The translations under genes and the position numbers were made by a program. A DNA stretch of 64,000 nucleotides from Haloarcula vallismortis ATCC 29715 (GTDB lineage: Archaea; Halobacteriota; Halobacteria; Halobacteriales; Haloarculaceae): positions 1-64,000 of the forward strand of contig NZ_AOLQ01000031.1 in the NCBI RefSeq assembly GCF_000337775.1. The letters run 5' to 3'. This document shows positions 43,555 through 52,136 of this stretch, in pieces. How positions within the stretch are numbered: the first letter of the stretch is position 1; every line of letters starts with the position of its first letter. The notes under the pieces were generated by a model that saw nothing but the letters and a program-made list of their open reading frames with translations, did not search any database and was not told the DNA's origin.

Positions 43555-44850
43555 ATGGGGAACATCATAGACCTGCAGTCCGCTGACCGGCCGGAGATAT
43601 TCGACCGGGCGAACACCGACGGGCTGTTCGGGCGCAAGCGCCGCCTTCAGCGGCCGCTGGGGCAGTATCTCCGGGAGGCAGAGACGCCGAGCTATCTCGC
43701 GTCCAACGACCGGTCCGGCGTCATCGCTGCCCAGAGGGACAGCGGGTCGCTCACGCCGGCCGGCGACTACCGCGCGTATCTGCTCGCAACGACCGTTCGA
43801 GTCCTGTTCGTCGTCGGCGACGACGACAGCGACCGGACTATCTCACTTCCCCACGAAGACATCGTTGCTGTACACTGTACGTCGGGACTCCGCACGTCGA
43901 CACTCGAAATCGTCACCATCGACGAAGACCGCTGGGCGTTCGAGTGCAAGGGCGACCTGACGCCGGTTCGGTCGTTCGTCGACGAAGCCACACAGGTCTG
44001 GACGCGCACGCTAACCGAACTTGACCGGGCAGAGTCCGCGGTCGAGGCTGCTCTGGCGGCACTGGAGACGACAGACCTCGAGACAGCAGCGACGCATATC
44101 ACGGCCGCACAGGAAGCGCTCGACAACGGGCGCGAGCGAGTCGAAGCACTGGGGGAGGGAGCAAGAGCGGCCATCGATGGACGCCTCCAGTCGACGCAAA
44201 CACGGATTGACACCTGCCAGCGCCGACGCCACGTCGACGCTGGCGATGAGCACCGCGACACAGCCCGCCGCGCGTGGGAGAACCGGGCGTACGAACGGGC
44301 CGCGGACGCGTACGCACAGGCCGGCGTCGAGTACGAGCGAGCGCTGGCTGTAACGGCATCGGAGCCGCCCACAGAACTCATCAGGGACGCTCGAAACGCA
44401 GTCGAAGCGGAGTACACCGAACTCCTGTCAGCCCCAGTCGACGCGGCGCAGGTGGCTGCAAGCGCGGCCAGAGCAACGGCAGACCCGGCGAAGCGAGCGA
44501 GACATTGGGAGGACGCGCTCGACCGATACCGAACGGCGTACGAGCTGGACTGGGGCCGTGACCGCCGCTTCGACGGCAACCGGGCGTCGCTCCGACAGGC
44601 GCTCGCGGACATCGCCGTCGAACTGGTCGATGCACATCGTGAGGCGGGACGACAGGCGCTACAGGAGACCGGCGACGAGTCAGAGCGAGAGCCGTCCGGG
44701 ACCGCGTGTGACAGCGCGGCGGCACACTTCGAGCGCGCACGTCAAATTGCCACCGAGCTTGTGCCCGACAGACGCGAGCCGCCGGCAGACGAACTGGCCG
44801 CCGTATCCGGACAGGGAGCCAGCGTCGAGGCAGAGCAGAAAGGTCGGTAA
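43555..44850 (+). CDS. PH-like domain protein with long helical region
   Basis: This is a 431-residue acidic, cytoplasmic protein. Residues about 30-155 resemble a PH-like fold of the YokE type: PSYLASNDRSGVIAAQRDS, YRAYLLATTVRVLFVVGDDDSDRTISLPHEDIVAV, and DEDRWAFECKGDL. The rest is a long helical, Ala/Glu/Arg-rich stretch with regular heptad-like spacing and repeats such as YERAADAYAQAGVEYERALA, typical of TPR or coiled coil. No enzymatic motif is visible. Start at 43555 was chosen since the frame upstream is AT-rich and holds a TATA-like atatttgaatatac. Confidence 0.72.
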   Translation: MGNIIDLQSADRPEIFDRANTDGLFGRKRRLQRPLGQYLREAETPSYLASNDRSGVIAAQRDSGSLTPAGDYRAYLLATTVRVLFVVGDDDSDRTISLPHEDIVAVHCTSGLRTSTLEIVTIDEDRWAFECKGDLTPVRSFVDEATQVWTRTLTELDRAESAVEAALAALETTDLETAATHITAAQEALDNGRERVEALGEGARAAIDGRLQSTQTRIDTCQRRRHVDAGDEHRDTARRAWENRAYERAADAYAQAGVEYERALAVTASEPPTELIRDARNAVEAEYTELLSAPVDAAQVAASAARATADPAKRARHWEDALDRYRTAYELDWGRDRRFDGNRASLRQALADIAVELVDAHREAGRQALQETGDESEREPSGTACDSAAAHFERARQIATELVPDRREPPADELAAVSGQGASVEAEQKGR

Positions 44851-44880
44851 TTGTTTATCAGCGGGGAGCCGGGTATCGGT

Positions 44881-45864
44881 ATGCGCTTTGGGATTATTTC
44901 AACGGCAAAAATCGCACGCAAGGACGTGATTCCGGGCATCCAGAAGTCGGACCACACGGTCGCGGCGATCAGCTCCAGAACTCGAGACCGCGCCAGCGAG
45001 GTAGCTGACGACCTCGGTATCGACAGTGTCTTCGGCGACTACGAGACGATGTTCGCCGAGGCGGACATTGACGCGGTGTACAACCCACTTCCGAACGCGC
45101 TCCACGCCGAGTGGAGCCAGCGAGCCGCCGACCACGGGCTCGACGTGCTCTGTGAGAAGCCACTGACAGTCGACACTGCCGGGGCGGTGGACCTCTTCGA
45201 CTACTGTGCCAAACAGGGCGTCACGCTGATGGAAGCGTTCATGTATCAGTTCCACCCGCGGACCCGGCGGGCCAGGGAAATCGTCGAAAACGAACTGGGC
45301 GAGGTACACACCGTCGACGCATCGTTCAAATTCGCGCTCTCGGATTCCGAGGATATCCGTCTGGACCCGGAGCTGGCCGGTGGGAGCCTGATGGACGTGG
45401 GCTGTTACGCTGTCAGCGCGGCCCGGGGCTTCCTCGGCGAGCCGGACCGCGCGTTCGCCCACAGTCGGGATTCCCGGGACAGCGGCGTCGATACGAACCT
45501 CAGCGGCGTCCTCTCGTACGACGACGGGCGGGCCGCCTCGATTTCCTGTGGATTCGACGGACCGAGACGGGAGTACTACCGGGTCGAGGCCGACGACGGC
45601 TGGCTCGAAGCGCCGAACTGCTTCGGCCCGGATCACGACCAGTCTGTCTCGCTGACCTACAGCGTCGACGGCCGCGAGGTCACCGAGACGTTCGACCCGG
45701 TGGACCACTATCAGCTGCAAGTCGAGGCGTTCGCGGACGCCGTCGAGAGCGGCGAAACGCCGCCAATCAACCGCGCCGAGACGCTGGGGAACATGCGCGC
45801 CATGGACGCGCTGGCCCGGAGCGCGGACACCGGCCAGCCGGTCGACATCACCAGTCCCGAGTGA
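44881..45864 (+). CDS. Gfo/Idh/MocA-family NAD(P)-dependent oxidoreductase (possible D-xylose dehydrogenase)
   Basis: This 327-residue protein has a dinucleotide-binding start (MRFGIISTAKIARKDVIPGI), EADIDAVYNPLPNALHAEW, the catalytic-Lys motif VLCEKPLTVD, and AGGSLMDVGCYAVSAARGF, all typical of the family. It resembles the D-xylose 1-dehydrogenase described from Haloarcula, but the substrate is not proven by sequence alone. Met at 44881 starts the Rossmann fold; the longer frame (44851) adds 10 residues. The PH-domain gene ends just upstream and an aldo/keto reductase follows on the same strand. Confidence 0.85.
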   Translation: MRFGIISTAKIARKDVIPGIQKSDHTVAAISSRTRDRASEVADDLGIDSVFGDYETMFAEADIDAVYNPLPNALHAEWSQRAADHGLDVLCEKPLTVDTAGAVDLFDYCAKQGVTLMEAFMYQFHPRTRRAREIVENELGEVHTVDASFKFALSDSEDIRLDPELAGGSLMDVGCYAVSAARGFLGEPDRAFAHSRDSRDSGVDTNLSGVLSYDDGRAASISCGFDGPRREYYRVEADDGWLEAPNCFGPDHDQSVSLTYSVDGREVTETFDPVDHYQLQVEAFADAVESGETPPINRAETLGNMRAMDALARSADTGQPVDITSPE

Positions 45865-45937
45865 AACGTAAACCGGACGCGTGCCGCGACACGCCGGGCG
45901 CGAAACGGTTTTGACTGCGGCGGATGAGGCACGTACT

Positions 45938-46777
45938 GTGACACCCCCAACAGTGACGCTTCCGAGTGGTGACGAGCTACCGATGGTTGGCGTCGGGACG
46001 TGGGACATCGACGGTGCTACCGTTCAGGAATCGGTTCAAGCTGGGCTCGACGCGGGTTACGCCCACGTCGACACCGCCGAAGGCTACCGGAACGAGGCCG
46101 AAATCGGCGAGGCCCTGGCCGACTACGACCGCGAGGACGTGTTCCTCACGTCGAAGGTGCTGCCCAAGCATCTCGACTACGAGTCCGTCATCGAGGCCTG
46201 CGAGGCGTCGCTCGACCGCCTCGGAACCGATTATCTCGACCTGTATCTCGTCCACTGGCCCAACCCCGCGACCTCCATCCGTGAGACGATGAACGCGATG
46301 GCCACACTCCACGATCAGGGGAAGATTCGCAACGTCGGCGTCTCGAACTTCAACGCGTACCAGCTCGGGGCCGCCCAGCACGTCGCCGACGTGCCCATCG
46401 CCGTCAACCAGATCGAGTACCATCCCTGGAACACGCAGGACCAGGTCGTCGAGTTCTGCCGTGATACCGACACTGTCGTCGAGGCGGCCGCGCCCCTCGG
46501 TCGAACAGAGGTCTTCGCCGACGATGTCATTCAGGACTTGGCAGAGAAATACGACACGTCGCCGGCTCAGATCGTCCTGAAGTGGGCAGTCGAGAACGGC
46601 GTGGTTGTCCTGCCGAAGTCCTCCTCGCCCGAACACGTCCGGCAGAACTTCGACCTGTTCGACTGGGAACTCGATGCCGCCGACCACGAGCGCATCGATG
46701 CCATCGAACGCGAACAGGCGGTCTACGACACCGGTGTCTACGACTGGAGCAACGACACCTACGGAATCTCCCACTAG
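45938..46777 (+). CDS. Aldo/keto reductase (AKR5-like)
   Basis: This 279-residue barrel enzyme has TLPSGDELPMVGVGTWDIDG, catalytic Asp/Tyr in HVDTAEGYRNEAEIGEAL, Lys in VFLTSKVLPKH, His in LYLVHWPNPATS, and GVSNFNAYQLGAAQH. The VNQIEYHPWNTQDQ and LPKSSSPEHVRQNFDLFDWEL segments match 2,5-diketogluconate-type reductases. GTG at 45938 (TPPTVTLPSGDEL) fits the family N-terminus; a GTG 19 codons upstream is possible. It follows the Gfo/Idh gene with 73 nt between and is followed by a small membrane gene six bases later. Confidence 0.9.
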   Translation: MTPPTVTLPSGDELPMVGVGTWDIDGATVQESVQAGLDAGYAHVDTAEGYRNEAEIGEALADYDREDVFLTSKVLPKHLDYESVIEACEASLDRLGTDYLDLYLVHWPNPATSIRETMNAMATLHDQGKIRNVGVSNFNAYQLGAAQHVADVPIAVNQIEYHPWNTQDQVVEFCRDTDTVVEAAAPLGRTEVFADDVIQDLAEKYDTSPAQIVLKWAVENGVVVLPKSSSPEHVRQNFDLFDWELDAADHERIDAIEREQAVYDTGVYDWSNDTYGISH

Positions 46778-46783
46778 GTCCCG

Positions 46784-46969
46784 ATGGTCGAACCGCCCGC
46801 ACTGGACCGCTGGGACGCCACGGCCGCGGCGAGCATCGCCGTCTTGCTCGTCGTGGCATACGTTCTGATTCCCGACCCGACAGTCCAGTACGGGACGTGG
46901 CTAGTTGTCTTTTGCATCTGGATGGCCTGGTTCGTCTTTTTCGGTGCCAAATGGTTATACGGCCCCTAG
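46784..46969 (+). CDS. Small membrane protein
   Basis: This 61-residue protein has two hydrophobic helices, about 14-30 (AAASIAVLLVVAYVLIP) and 37-58 (YGTWLVVFCIWMAWFVFFGAKWLY), with a Trp-rich second helix. No named family. It begins six bases after the aldo/keto reductase stop and is probably in the same transcript. Confidence 0.7.
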   Translation: MVEPPALDRWDATAAASIAVLLVVAYVLIPDPTVQYGTWLVVFCIWMAWFVFFGAKWLYGP

Positions 46970-47011
46970 AGTGGAGTGTTGAAGCTTTTACTCGATTCCG
47001 TGTCAGCGGAG

Positions 47012-47020
47012 ATTTATTTA
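47012..47020 (+). promoter_or_regulatory. TATA box of the 45-residue protein gene
   Basis: atttattta lies about 28 nt before the ATG at 47044, predicting a leaderless transcript. Confidence 0.6.
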
Positions 47021-47043
47021 CTCCCACTCTCTATACACACCTG

Positions 47044-47181
47044 ATGCCCCGTATCGAAGTCTCGGAAAACCTGTACCGGCAGATCGAGAGCGAAGCCAAC
47101 AACGACGACTTCAACGACACGCTGTGGAAGATGGTGGGCTCCTATCGGCGGACGAACAATCCGGAAGCGGATCAGACGTAA
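47044..47181 (+). CDS. Small VapB-like/ribbon-helix-helix-like protein
   Basis: This is a 45-residue polar protein, MPRIEVSENLYRQIESEAN..., with a beta strand followed by helices, as in small antitoxin-like families of haloarchaea. The start is fixed by a TATA box 28 nt before it. There is no toxin gene next to it (the neighbours are a membrane protein and an amidotransferase). It is within a longer frame from upstream, but that frame overlaps the AKR gene and is not used. Confidence 0.6.
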   Translation: MPRIEVSENLYRQIESEANNDDFNDTLWKMVGSYRRTNNPEADQT

Positions 47182-47353
47182 ACAGACGTATCGCAGTCGT
47201 CGACGACCCGTAGCGAGACAGTTCTGAGTGGTCAGTCGTTCCCGACAGCCGCTGTACCCGAGGACACTTCGACGCCGGTGTCCCGTCACTGTGCGCGGCA
47301 ATCACTGCCGTCGATACGCATATTTTTACGATTTGAGCCGCTGCGTACTGGTA

Positions 47354-48070
47354 ATGAGGCCACGAATCGCCCTGCTGAACGCAGCCCACGACGGCGACGA
47401 CAATCGCCGGAACTTCCGGCGGGAACTCGATGCCGACCTCGTGGAATACGACGTGACCGAGCGCGAACTGCCCGACACCTTCGCGTTCGACGGCTGTCTG
47501 GTCACAGGCAGTCGCGCGTCGGTCTACTGGGACGACCCATGGATCCGCGATCTCGAATCCTGGGTCACGGACGCAGTCGACCGCGATATCGCGTTCCTGG
47601 GCGTCTGTTTCGGCCACCAGTTGCTCGCACATGCGCTCGGCGGCACCGTCGAGCCGATGGACGAGTACGAGATCGGCTACCGGACGGTCGACCACGACGG
47701 CGAGAACGAACTGCTCGCCGGCGTCGACGAGTCGTTCACTGTCTTTACGACGCACTCGGACCGCGTCGCCGAGGTGCCACCTGGCGCGACCACATTCGCC
47801 GAGAACGACTACGGCATCCACGGGTTCCGGAAGGAGAACGTCTTCTCGGTGCAGTTCCACCCCGAGTACGACCCTGAGACGGCCAAGACAGTGACGAAGG
47901 GCAAGGACGACCAGCTCGCCGACGAGCGCATCGAAGCGGTACTGGACGGCGTCACTGACGAGAACTACCGCGCCGCCTGCGAGGCCAAGCGGCTGTTCGA
48001 CAACTTCACGGAGTTCGCTGTGCGTCACGCAGGTGATAGGACGGGCGCCACCGCTGCCGCCGACGACTAA
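47354..48070 (+). CDS. Type 1 glutamine amidotransferase
   Basis: This 238-residue protein has the class I amidotransferase triad: Cys85 in FLGVCFGHQLLA, and His169/Glu171 in SVQFHPEYD. The first half has CLVTGSRASVYWDDPWI. It is not fused to a synthase domain and looks like the stand-alone GMP-synthase-like amidotransferases common in haloarchaea, whose substrates are mostly unknown. Met at 47354 is supported by a TATA-like catatttttac about 30 nt upstream. The cupin gene converges with it. Confidence 0.87.
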   Translation: MRPRIALLNAAHDGDDNRRNFRRELDADLVEYDVTERELPDTFAFDGCLVTGSRASVYWDDPWIRDLESWVTDAVDRDIAFLGVCFGHQLLAHALGGTVEPMDEYEIGYRTVDHDGENELLAGVDESFTVFTTHSDRVAEVPPGATTFAENDYGIHGFRKENVFSVQFHPEYDPETAKTVTKGKDDQLADERIEAVLDGVTDENYRAACEAKRLFDNFTEFAVRHAGDRTGATAAADD

Positions 48071-48093
48071 CCTATCGAAGTCGCTGTTACCGG

Positions 48094-48570
48094 TCAGGTG
48101 AACCGGCCCGTCTCGGCGTCACATTCTGCACAGCGTGTCACCAGCGCGTCCCGATTATCAGTCATCTCGACGTAGTTGTGCGTGCGGCCGCCGCAGTCCT
48201 CACAGTGCCGGAGCATGTCCGTATCGCCCATTTCCTGTGGTGCGCCGAGCGCAAGCGCGACGACGCGCTCGTCGCCCTCGTTGCAGCCGCGTTGCCACTC
48301 ACCGGGACCGAAGCGGATAGCCTCGCCAGCACCGACGGACACGTCGCCGTCCTCCGTTTCAAACGTCGCTGTACCCGACTGGACGAGAAACACTTCTTCC
48401 TGATCCGGATGGCGGTGGTAGCCAAAGCCGAAGGATTCGCCGGGAGCCAGTTCATAGTAATTCAACGCGATATCGTCGGTGCCGAGTGGGCCGGCGAGCG
48501 CCCGCTTGACCGACGCCGGCCCCATCCGCGATTCGACGGCGTCGATGCTGACTTTCTCCATAGTTGCCAT
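48094..48570 (-). CDS. Cupin-domain protein with C-terminal zinc ribbon
   Basis: This 158-residue protein has a cupin barrel (about 30-110): NYYELAPGESFGFGYHRHPDQEEVFLVQSG, with His-x-His and Glu metal ligands, and SVGAGEAIRFGPGEWQRG. A short C-terminal zinc ribbon follows, with CEDCGG...RCAEC, about 120-153. Small-molecule binding or dioxygenase roles are common for such cupins; the ligand is unknown. Met at 48570 or three codons later are both possible. Confidence 0.82.
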   Translation of the reverse strand: MATMEKVSIDAVESRMGPASVKRALAGPLGTDDIALNYYELAPGESFGFGYHRHPDQEEVFLVQSGTATFETEDGDVSVGAGEAIRFGPGEWQRGCNEGDERVVALALGAPQEMGDTDMLRHCEDCGGRTHNYVEMTDNRDALVTRCAECDAETGRFT

Positions 48571-48653
48571 GTGCGGCGGACAGTCCTTAATCGTTAGTCA
48601 GGGTAGGGCCCGCGGAGACGCGCCACAGCAAAAGCACGAAAACAGCGCGTCAG

Positions 48654-48818
48654 TCACTCGCGTCGGTCGATATCGAGTTCTTCGTCGAGATCTTCGAGCC
48701 AGTCGGCGTCCTCCAGTTCCGCCATCTGTTCACGGAAGTGCGTCTTGCAGACACCGACCTTGACGCCGTCGTTCTCGACGGCGATGTCGGCTTCACGGTC
48801 GCAGTAGTGACACTGCAT
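48654..48818 (-). CDS. Small Cys-rich protein, DUF6757-like
   Basis: This 54-residue protein starts MQCHYCDREADIAVENDGVK and contains VGVCKTHFREQMAELEDADW, then an acidic tail. Cys3/Cys6 and Cys24/His27 give a likely zinc site. I recall this as haloarchaeal DUF6757, with fair confidence. It sits between the cupin and PHP genes on the same strand, 54 nt after the PHP gene's stop. Confidence 0.72.
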   Translation of the reverse strand: MQCHYCDREADIAVENDGVKVGVCKTHFREQMAELEDADWLEDLDEELDIDRRE

Positions 48819-48872
48819 ATCTAAGGGTTAGTCCCCGACAGCATTGAACCCTCGGGTTCCGTCTGCCGGTTG

Positions 48873-49649
48873 TCAGACATTGAGCGCTGTTTCGACCCGG
48901 TTCCAGGCAGTCGTATCCAGACCGGTGTTGCCCAGTGTCTCGCCGTGGGCGTCACTACCGCCCGTCGGAACAAGGTCGTATCGCTCGATAGCGTCGTCAA
49001 CGAGGCTGGCGTCGACCGCGCGGCCGTAGGGATACCACCGTTCGACAGCGTTGAGCGAGTCACACCGGGACAGCGCGGCCGCCGTATCAGGGTATCTGAA
49101 CGGGTGAGCGAGGCCGACGAGCCCGCACGCATCCGAGAGAACTGCACAGCCGCGCTCGAAGGACGGGACCTCTCGAGGGACGTAGCAGGGACAGTCGTCG
49201 CCGATGAGTTCGTTGAACGCGGACTGGAAAGTGTACTCGGACGCCTCGGCGATGGCGCGGGCAATGTGGGGGCGACCGAGGCCGTCGCGTGGCTCAACGG
49301 GCAGCGACACGCTCAGGCGGTCCTCAACACGTTCGATGATGCGCGCGCCGCGCTCGCGGCGGTTCCGCTGGATGCGCTCACACTCGGCCCGAAGTTCGTC
49401 GGTCGGGTCGACGCCGTAGCCCAGCAGGTCCAGCCGCTGAGTCTCAGTTTCGACGCGAAGCTCGATACCGTGGAGAAGCGTCACACCGTCGCGCTCGGTG
49501 ACAGGACCGTCGAGTGTAGGCTGGAGCCGGTCGTGGTCCGTAACAGCAACAACCTCAACGCCCGCTTGTTTCGCGGCGGGCGGGACCTCGTCGAGAGAGA
49601 GCGTCCCGTCAGAGCGGGTCGTGTGTACGTGCAAGTCAGCAACGACCAT
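48873..49649 (-). CDS. PHP-domain phosphoesterase
   Basis: This 258-residue metal-dependent enzyme has the PHP motifs LHVHTTRSDGTLS (8-20), AVTDHDRLQPTL, the GIELRVETETQRLDLLGYG segment, LVGLAHPFRYPDTAAAL and GGSDAHGETLGN (ligands of two or three metals). Members hydrolyse phosphoesters such as RNA fragments or nucleotides (like the RNase AM/YciV group) or histidinol phosphate; this N-terminal pattern fits the RNase AM-like group best, but specificity is not shown. The divergent gene at 49796 is separated by 146 nt. Confidence 0.88.
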   Translation of the reverse strand: MVVADLHVHTTRSDGTLSLDEVPPAAKQAGVEVVAVTDHDRLQPTLDGPVTERDGVTLLHGIELRVETETQRLDLLGYGVDPTDELRAECERIQRNRRERGARIIERVEDRLSVSLPVEPRDGLGRPHIARAIAEASEYTFQSAFNELIGDDCPCYVPREVPSFERGCAVLSDACGLVGLAHPFRYPDTAAALSRCDSLNAVERWYPYGRAVDASLVDDAIERYDLVPTGGSDAHGETLGNTGLDTTAWNRVETALNV

Positions 49650-49795
49650 ACAATAGCCACAATCCCCAGCAGGAAGCCGCTTCCGGCTAAATCATGAGTC
49701 GTGGACACACGAGACGTGAGTTCCTTATACGCATTAAGGGATATTATGATTATCTATAGTGAAGGTTTATTAGGAACCATGAACTTTCGATAGGT

Positions 49796-50083
49796 ATGCG
49801 AATGCTAAGCAACGCAACGGACGCCTTCCAATCGTACGACTACCCGGTTTCCGCCGAAGAAATCATCGAGGGCGACGGCGACATGGAACTCGAATTGCCA
49901 AACGGCACCGAGCGGCTGGGTGACGCGCTCAGCCGGTCGGCCCCGGAAACCTTCGAAAGCGCGGAAGACGCCGAGTTCGCGGCGTTCTCGGGCGTGTCGA
50001 GCAAGGCCATCGGCCGGAAGGGCTACTCCGACCGCGACCCGATCTGCATGGGCGAAGACGGGCCGGACCAGGTCTCCTTCTAA
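49796..50083 (+). CDS. Small haloarchaeal protein, DUF5789-like
   Basis: This 95-residue acidic protein contains FQSYDYPVSAEEIIEGDGDMELELPNGTERLGDALSRSAPETFESAEDAEFAAFSGVSSKAIGRKGYSDRDP in pieces that I recall from haloarchaeal DUF5789 family members (Y-P-x-x-x-x-E, E-L-P-N-G-x-E, K-A-I-G-R-K-G-Y-S-D-R). The function is unknown. A TATA box (gtttatta, about 49764-49771) sits some 28 nt before the ATG, so the mRNA should be leaderless. Confidence 0.75.
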   Translation: MRMLSNATDAFQSYDYPVSAEEIIEGDGDMELELPNGTERLGDALSRSAPETFESAEDAEFAAFSGVSSKAIGRKGYSDRDPICMGEDGPDQVSF

Positions 50084-50195
50084 CGGCCTAGAACGGCCTG
50101 CAGTCACCCCAGCTCTGGACGGATTTTCCGTCTTTTCGTTTTTTACGCAGGTGAGCAGCAGCGCTATCGCTGTCGGTGAGTGAACACACCAGAAG

Positions 50196-50606
50196 CTACC
50201 GGTCGAGAAAGTCCGGCTTGTCGACGGCGTCAGTGCTGTCGATGGACTGCCTGTCCAGCAATTCTGAGGAGTCGAGCGCCGACGGCAGGCCGTCGCGACC
50301 GCCGGTCGGCAGGTCGTCTTCGTCGATGTAGGTCTTCTCGCCGTTAATCAGGTCGGCCCAGAGAGCGTCCCGGTCAACACTGGTCGTCTCCGCCGCTTCC
50401 TTCGCTTCGTTGCGACCTTCGTCGTACGCGAGTTCGACCATACTTTTGTGGTACGCCGAGTTCATCTCGGCGTAAATGGCTTCGAGCTCTTCACGGTTGA
50501 ACTCCCCAAGGCGCTCGGCGACGCCGATAGCGTATGCCCGGTCGGTAGCTTCGTCTTTGTCGAGAGCGTCCCAGTCAGTGCCGAACTCACGCTCGTAGCG
50601 GCTCAT
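50196..50606 (-). CDS. Partner protein of the KaiC-like ATPase, unknown function
   Basis: This 136-residue acidic helical protein, SRYEREFGTDWDALDKDEAT..., has a REELEAIYAEMNSAYHKSMVELAYDEGRNEAKE segment and an Asp/Ser-rich tail. I recognise no family. Its ATG overlaps the TGA stop of the KaiC-like gene (ATGA), so it is translationally coupled to it, and a joint function is likely (inference). Confidence 0.72.
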   Translation of the reverse strand: MSRYEREFGTDWDALDKDEATDRAYAIGVAERLGEFNREELEAIYAEMNSAYHKSMVELAYDEGRNEAKEAAETTSVDRDALWADLINGEKTYIDEDDLPTGGRDGLPSALDSSELLDRQSIDSTDAVDKPDFLDR

Positions 50607-51316
50607 GTCTCCACTTTCATATCAGGGTTGACCCGTAATCCCGCGTCAGAAAAGGAGATTTCACGGATGTCACAGTCGATAGCGGTACCCCGCATCTTGA
50701 TGACCTGAACGCCGCGGGTCATGCTTCCGTTTTCGAGGAAATTGTGGAAGAAAACGACGCCGTGGGCGAGGTAGTGTTCGTCGCTGTAGGAAGACGGGTC
50801 GGTCATCTCGGAGATGAGCAGCGTCGTCGCGTCCGTCTGTTTCAGCGCAGAGAGAAAGCCCGTGATCTCGTCTTCGACGTCGTTCATGAAGTGCTGTAAC
50901 AGCATCGTCGAGTCGATGACGACCCGCTGGATGTCGTTCTGTCTGATGTAGGCGACGAGGCGGTTCGTCAGGCCGCCCTCGCTACCGAACTGCGTGATCG
51001 TTCGTTTCCCGCTCTCGGTGACGAGGTTCAGAAATTGGATGGCGTCGGACTGCATCGCGCGGTCGAAGCCGAAGTCGTAGCCGGCCATGTCCTGCATGAG
51101 CTCCGATTTGGTCTCGTGCATCGTCACGTAGAGGCAGGTCTCACCCTCCTTGACGCCCTGCGTGATGAACTGCGAACAGAAGGTCGTCTTCCCGCTGCCC
51201 GGCGGGCCGCTGACCACGTAGAGACGATTCGGGAGTAAGCCCCCCTCAATGAGTTCGTCGAATCCGGGGACCCCACTAGAGAGACGCATATCAGCTATCT
51301 GAGTCCGTCTGGACAT
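50603..51316 (-). CDS. KaiC-like RecA-superfamily ATPase
   Basis: This 237-residue single-domain ATPase has an N-terminal VPGFDELIEGGLLPNRLYVVSG, Walker A GPPGSGKTT (37-45), the acidic-rich HETKSELMQDMAGYDFG, Walker B RVVIDSTML, and the KaiC-type LISEMTDPSSYSDEHYLAHGVV and IKMRGTAIDCDIREISF ends. Haloarchaeal paralogues of this type occur next to signal-transduction genes and are not clock components as far as known. The downstream gene overlaps it by four bases. A frame-internal Met at residue 10 is an alternative start. Confidence 0.9.
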   Translation of the reverse strand: MSRRTQIADMRLSSGVPGFDELIEGGLLPNRLYVVSGPPGSGKTTFCSQFITQGVKEGETCLYVTMHETKSELMQDMAGYDFGFDRAMQSDAIQFLNLVTESGKRTITQFGSEGGLTNRLVAYIRQNDIQRVVIDSTMLLQHFMNDVEDEITGFLSALKQTDATTLLISEMTDPSSYSDEHYLAHGVVFFHNFLENGSMTRGVQVIKMRGTAIDCDIREISFSDAGLRVNPDMKVET

Positions 51317-51362
51317 ATGCTTTCACATTCTATTTTCACCGGTGATAACTCATTCGGCTGCG

Positions 51363-52070
51363 TCAGCGTTCGATAGCGCTGGGGTGGCTATCGGCCAGTT
51401 CGAGCAGTTGCTCCGTGCCGGCCTCGTCGAACCGCATCGGCCGTCGCCACCACGGCCCTTTCCCCGAGTCGGATGACAACTCCGTAACCAGCTCGTTCGC
51501 ATCGGTGCCGCCGCTCGGCGCTGACAGCGGGATAACTGTGTTGTACAGTTGTGACTCCTCGGCGTTGCCGCGAATGAGAACGCGAGCGTCGAATGGGTCA
51601 CGTTTCACGTGGGCGTTCGAAGAAAACTGGGCCTGTTCCTCGGACGGGAGGTCCCGATACTCGTCGCCGGTCACCGCGTCACGAGCGAGCTGGAAGTGAC
51701 CGACGACGTAGGCCCCCCACTCCGGCGACGCCCAGGCCGGGCGCTCGCCAGCCACTGATAGCGTCGCGTAAAAGAAGAGGTAGTCACCGGCCGACAGTTC
51801 AGAGAGCGGGCCCGCTTTCACCCCGTGTTCGTCGCCGTACGTGTAGCGTTCGCCGCCGGCTTCCGGAAACTCCGGGTCGAAGTGAACCGGCTGATCGGCC
51901 ACCGCGGACACGTCAGTCTGGAGGTCGAGGTCGCCGTAGGTCGGCACAGGCTCGCTGGTCGGTTTCGATTCGGGAATCGGGATGTACTCGAAAGAGCCGT
52001 CGGGAAACAGCGGGCCCCGGAAGCCGGGTTCGTTCGTGTTGGCTCCGATGTTAATGGCGACGCTTCGCAT
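51363..52070 (-). CDS. Nucleotide-modification-associated domain protein (Nmad3-like)
   Basis: This 235-residue protein begins SVAINIGANTNEPGFRGPLF, PDGSFEYIPIPESKPTSEP, with DYLFFYATLSVAGERPAWASPEWGAYVVGHF in the middle. I recognise it as similar to the Nmad3-type domain linked in phages and bacterial islands to modified nucleotides; that family name comes from memory. No partner modification enzyme is adjacent in this window, so its role here is unclear. It is upstream of the KaiC-like gene, which would be read in the opposite sense of dependence (both minus strand, 46 nt apart). Confidence 0.5.
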   Translation of the reverse strand: MRSVAINIGANTNEPGFRGPLFPDGSFEYIPIPESKPTSEPVPTYGDLDLQTDVSAVADQPVHFDPEFPEAGGERYTYGDEHGVKAGPLSELSAGDYLFFYATLSVAGERPAWASPEWGAYVVGHFQLARDAVTGDEYRDLPSEEQAQFSSNAHVKRDPFDARVLIRGNAEESQLYNTVIPLSAPSGGTDANELVTELSSDSGKGPWWRRPMRFDEAGTEQLLELADSHPSAIER

Positions 52071-52136
52071 AGCCGTTGTTGGTCGGTTCCAGAGAAAGGA
52101 CTTCGGTTGCGAAGAAGGGAGATACGCTGTCGGTTC

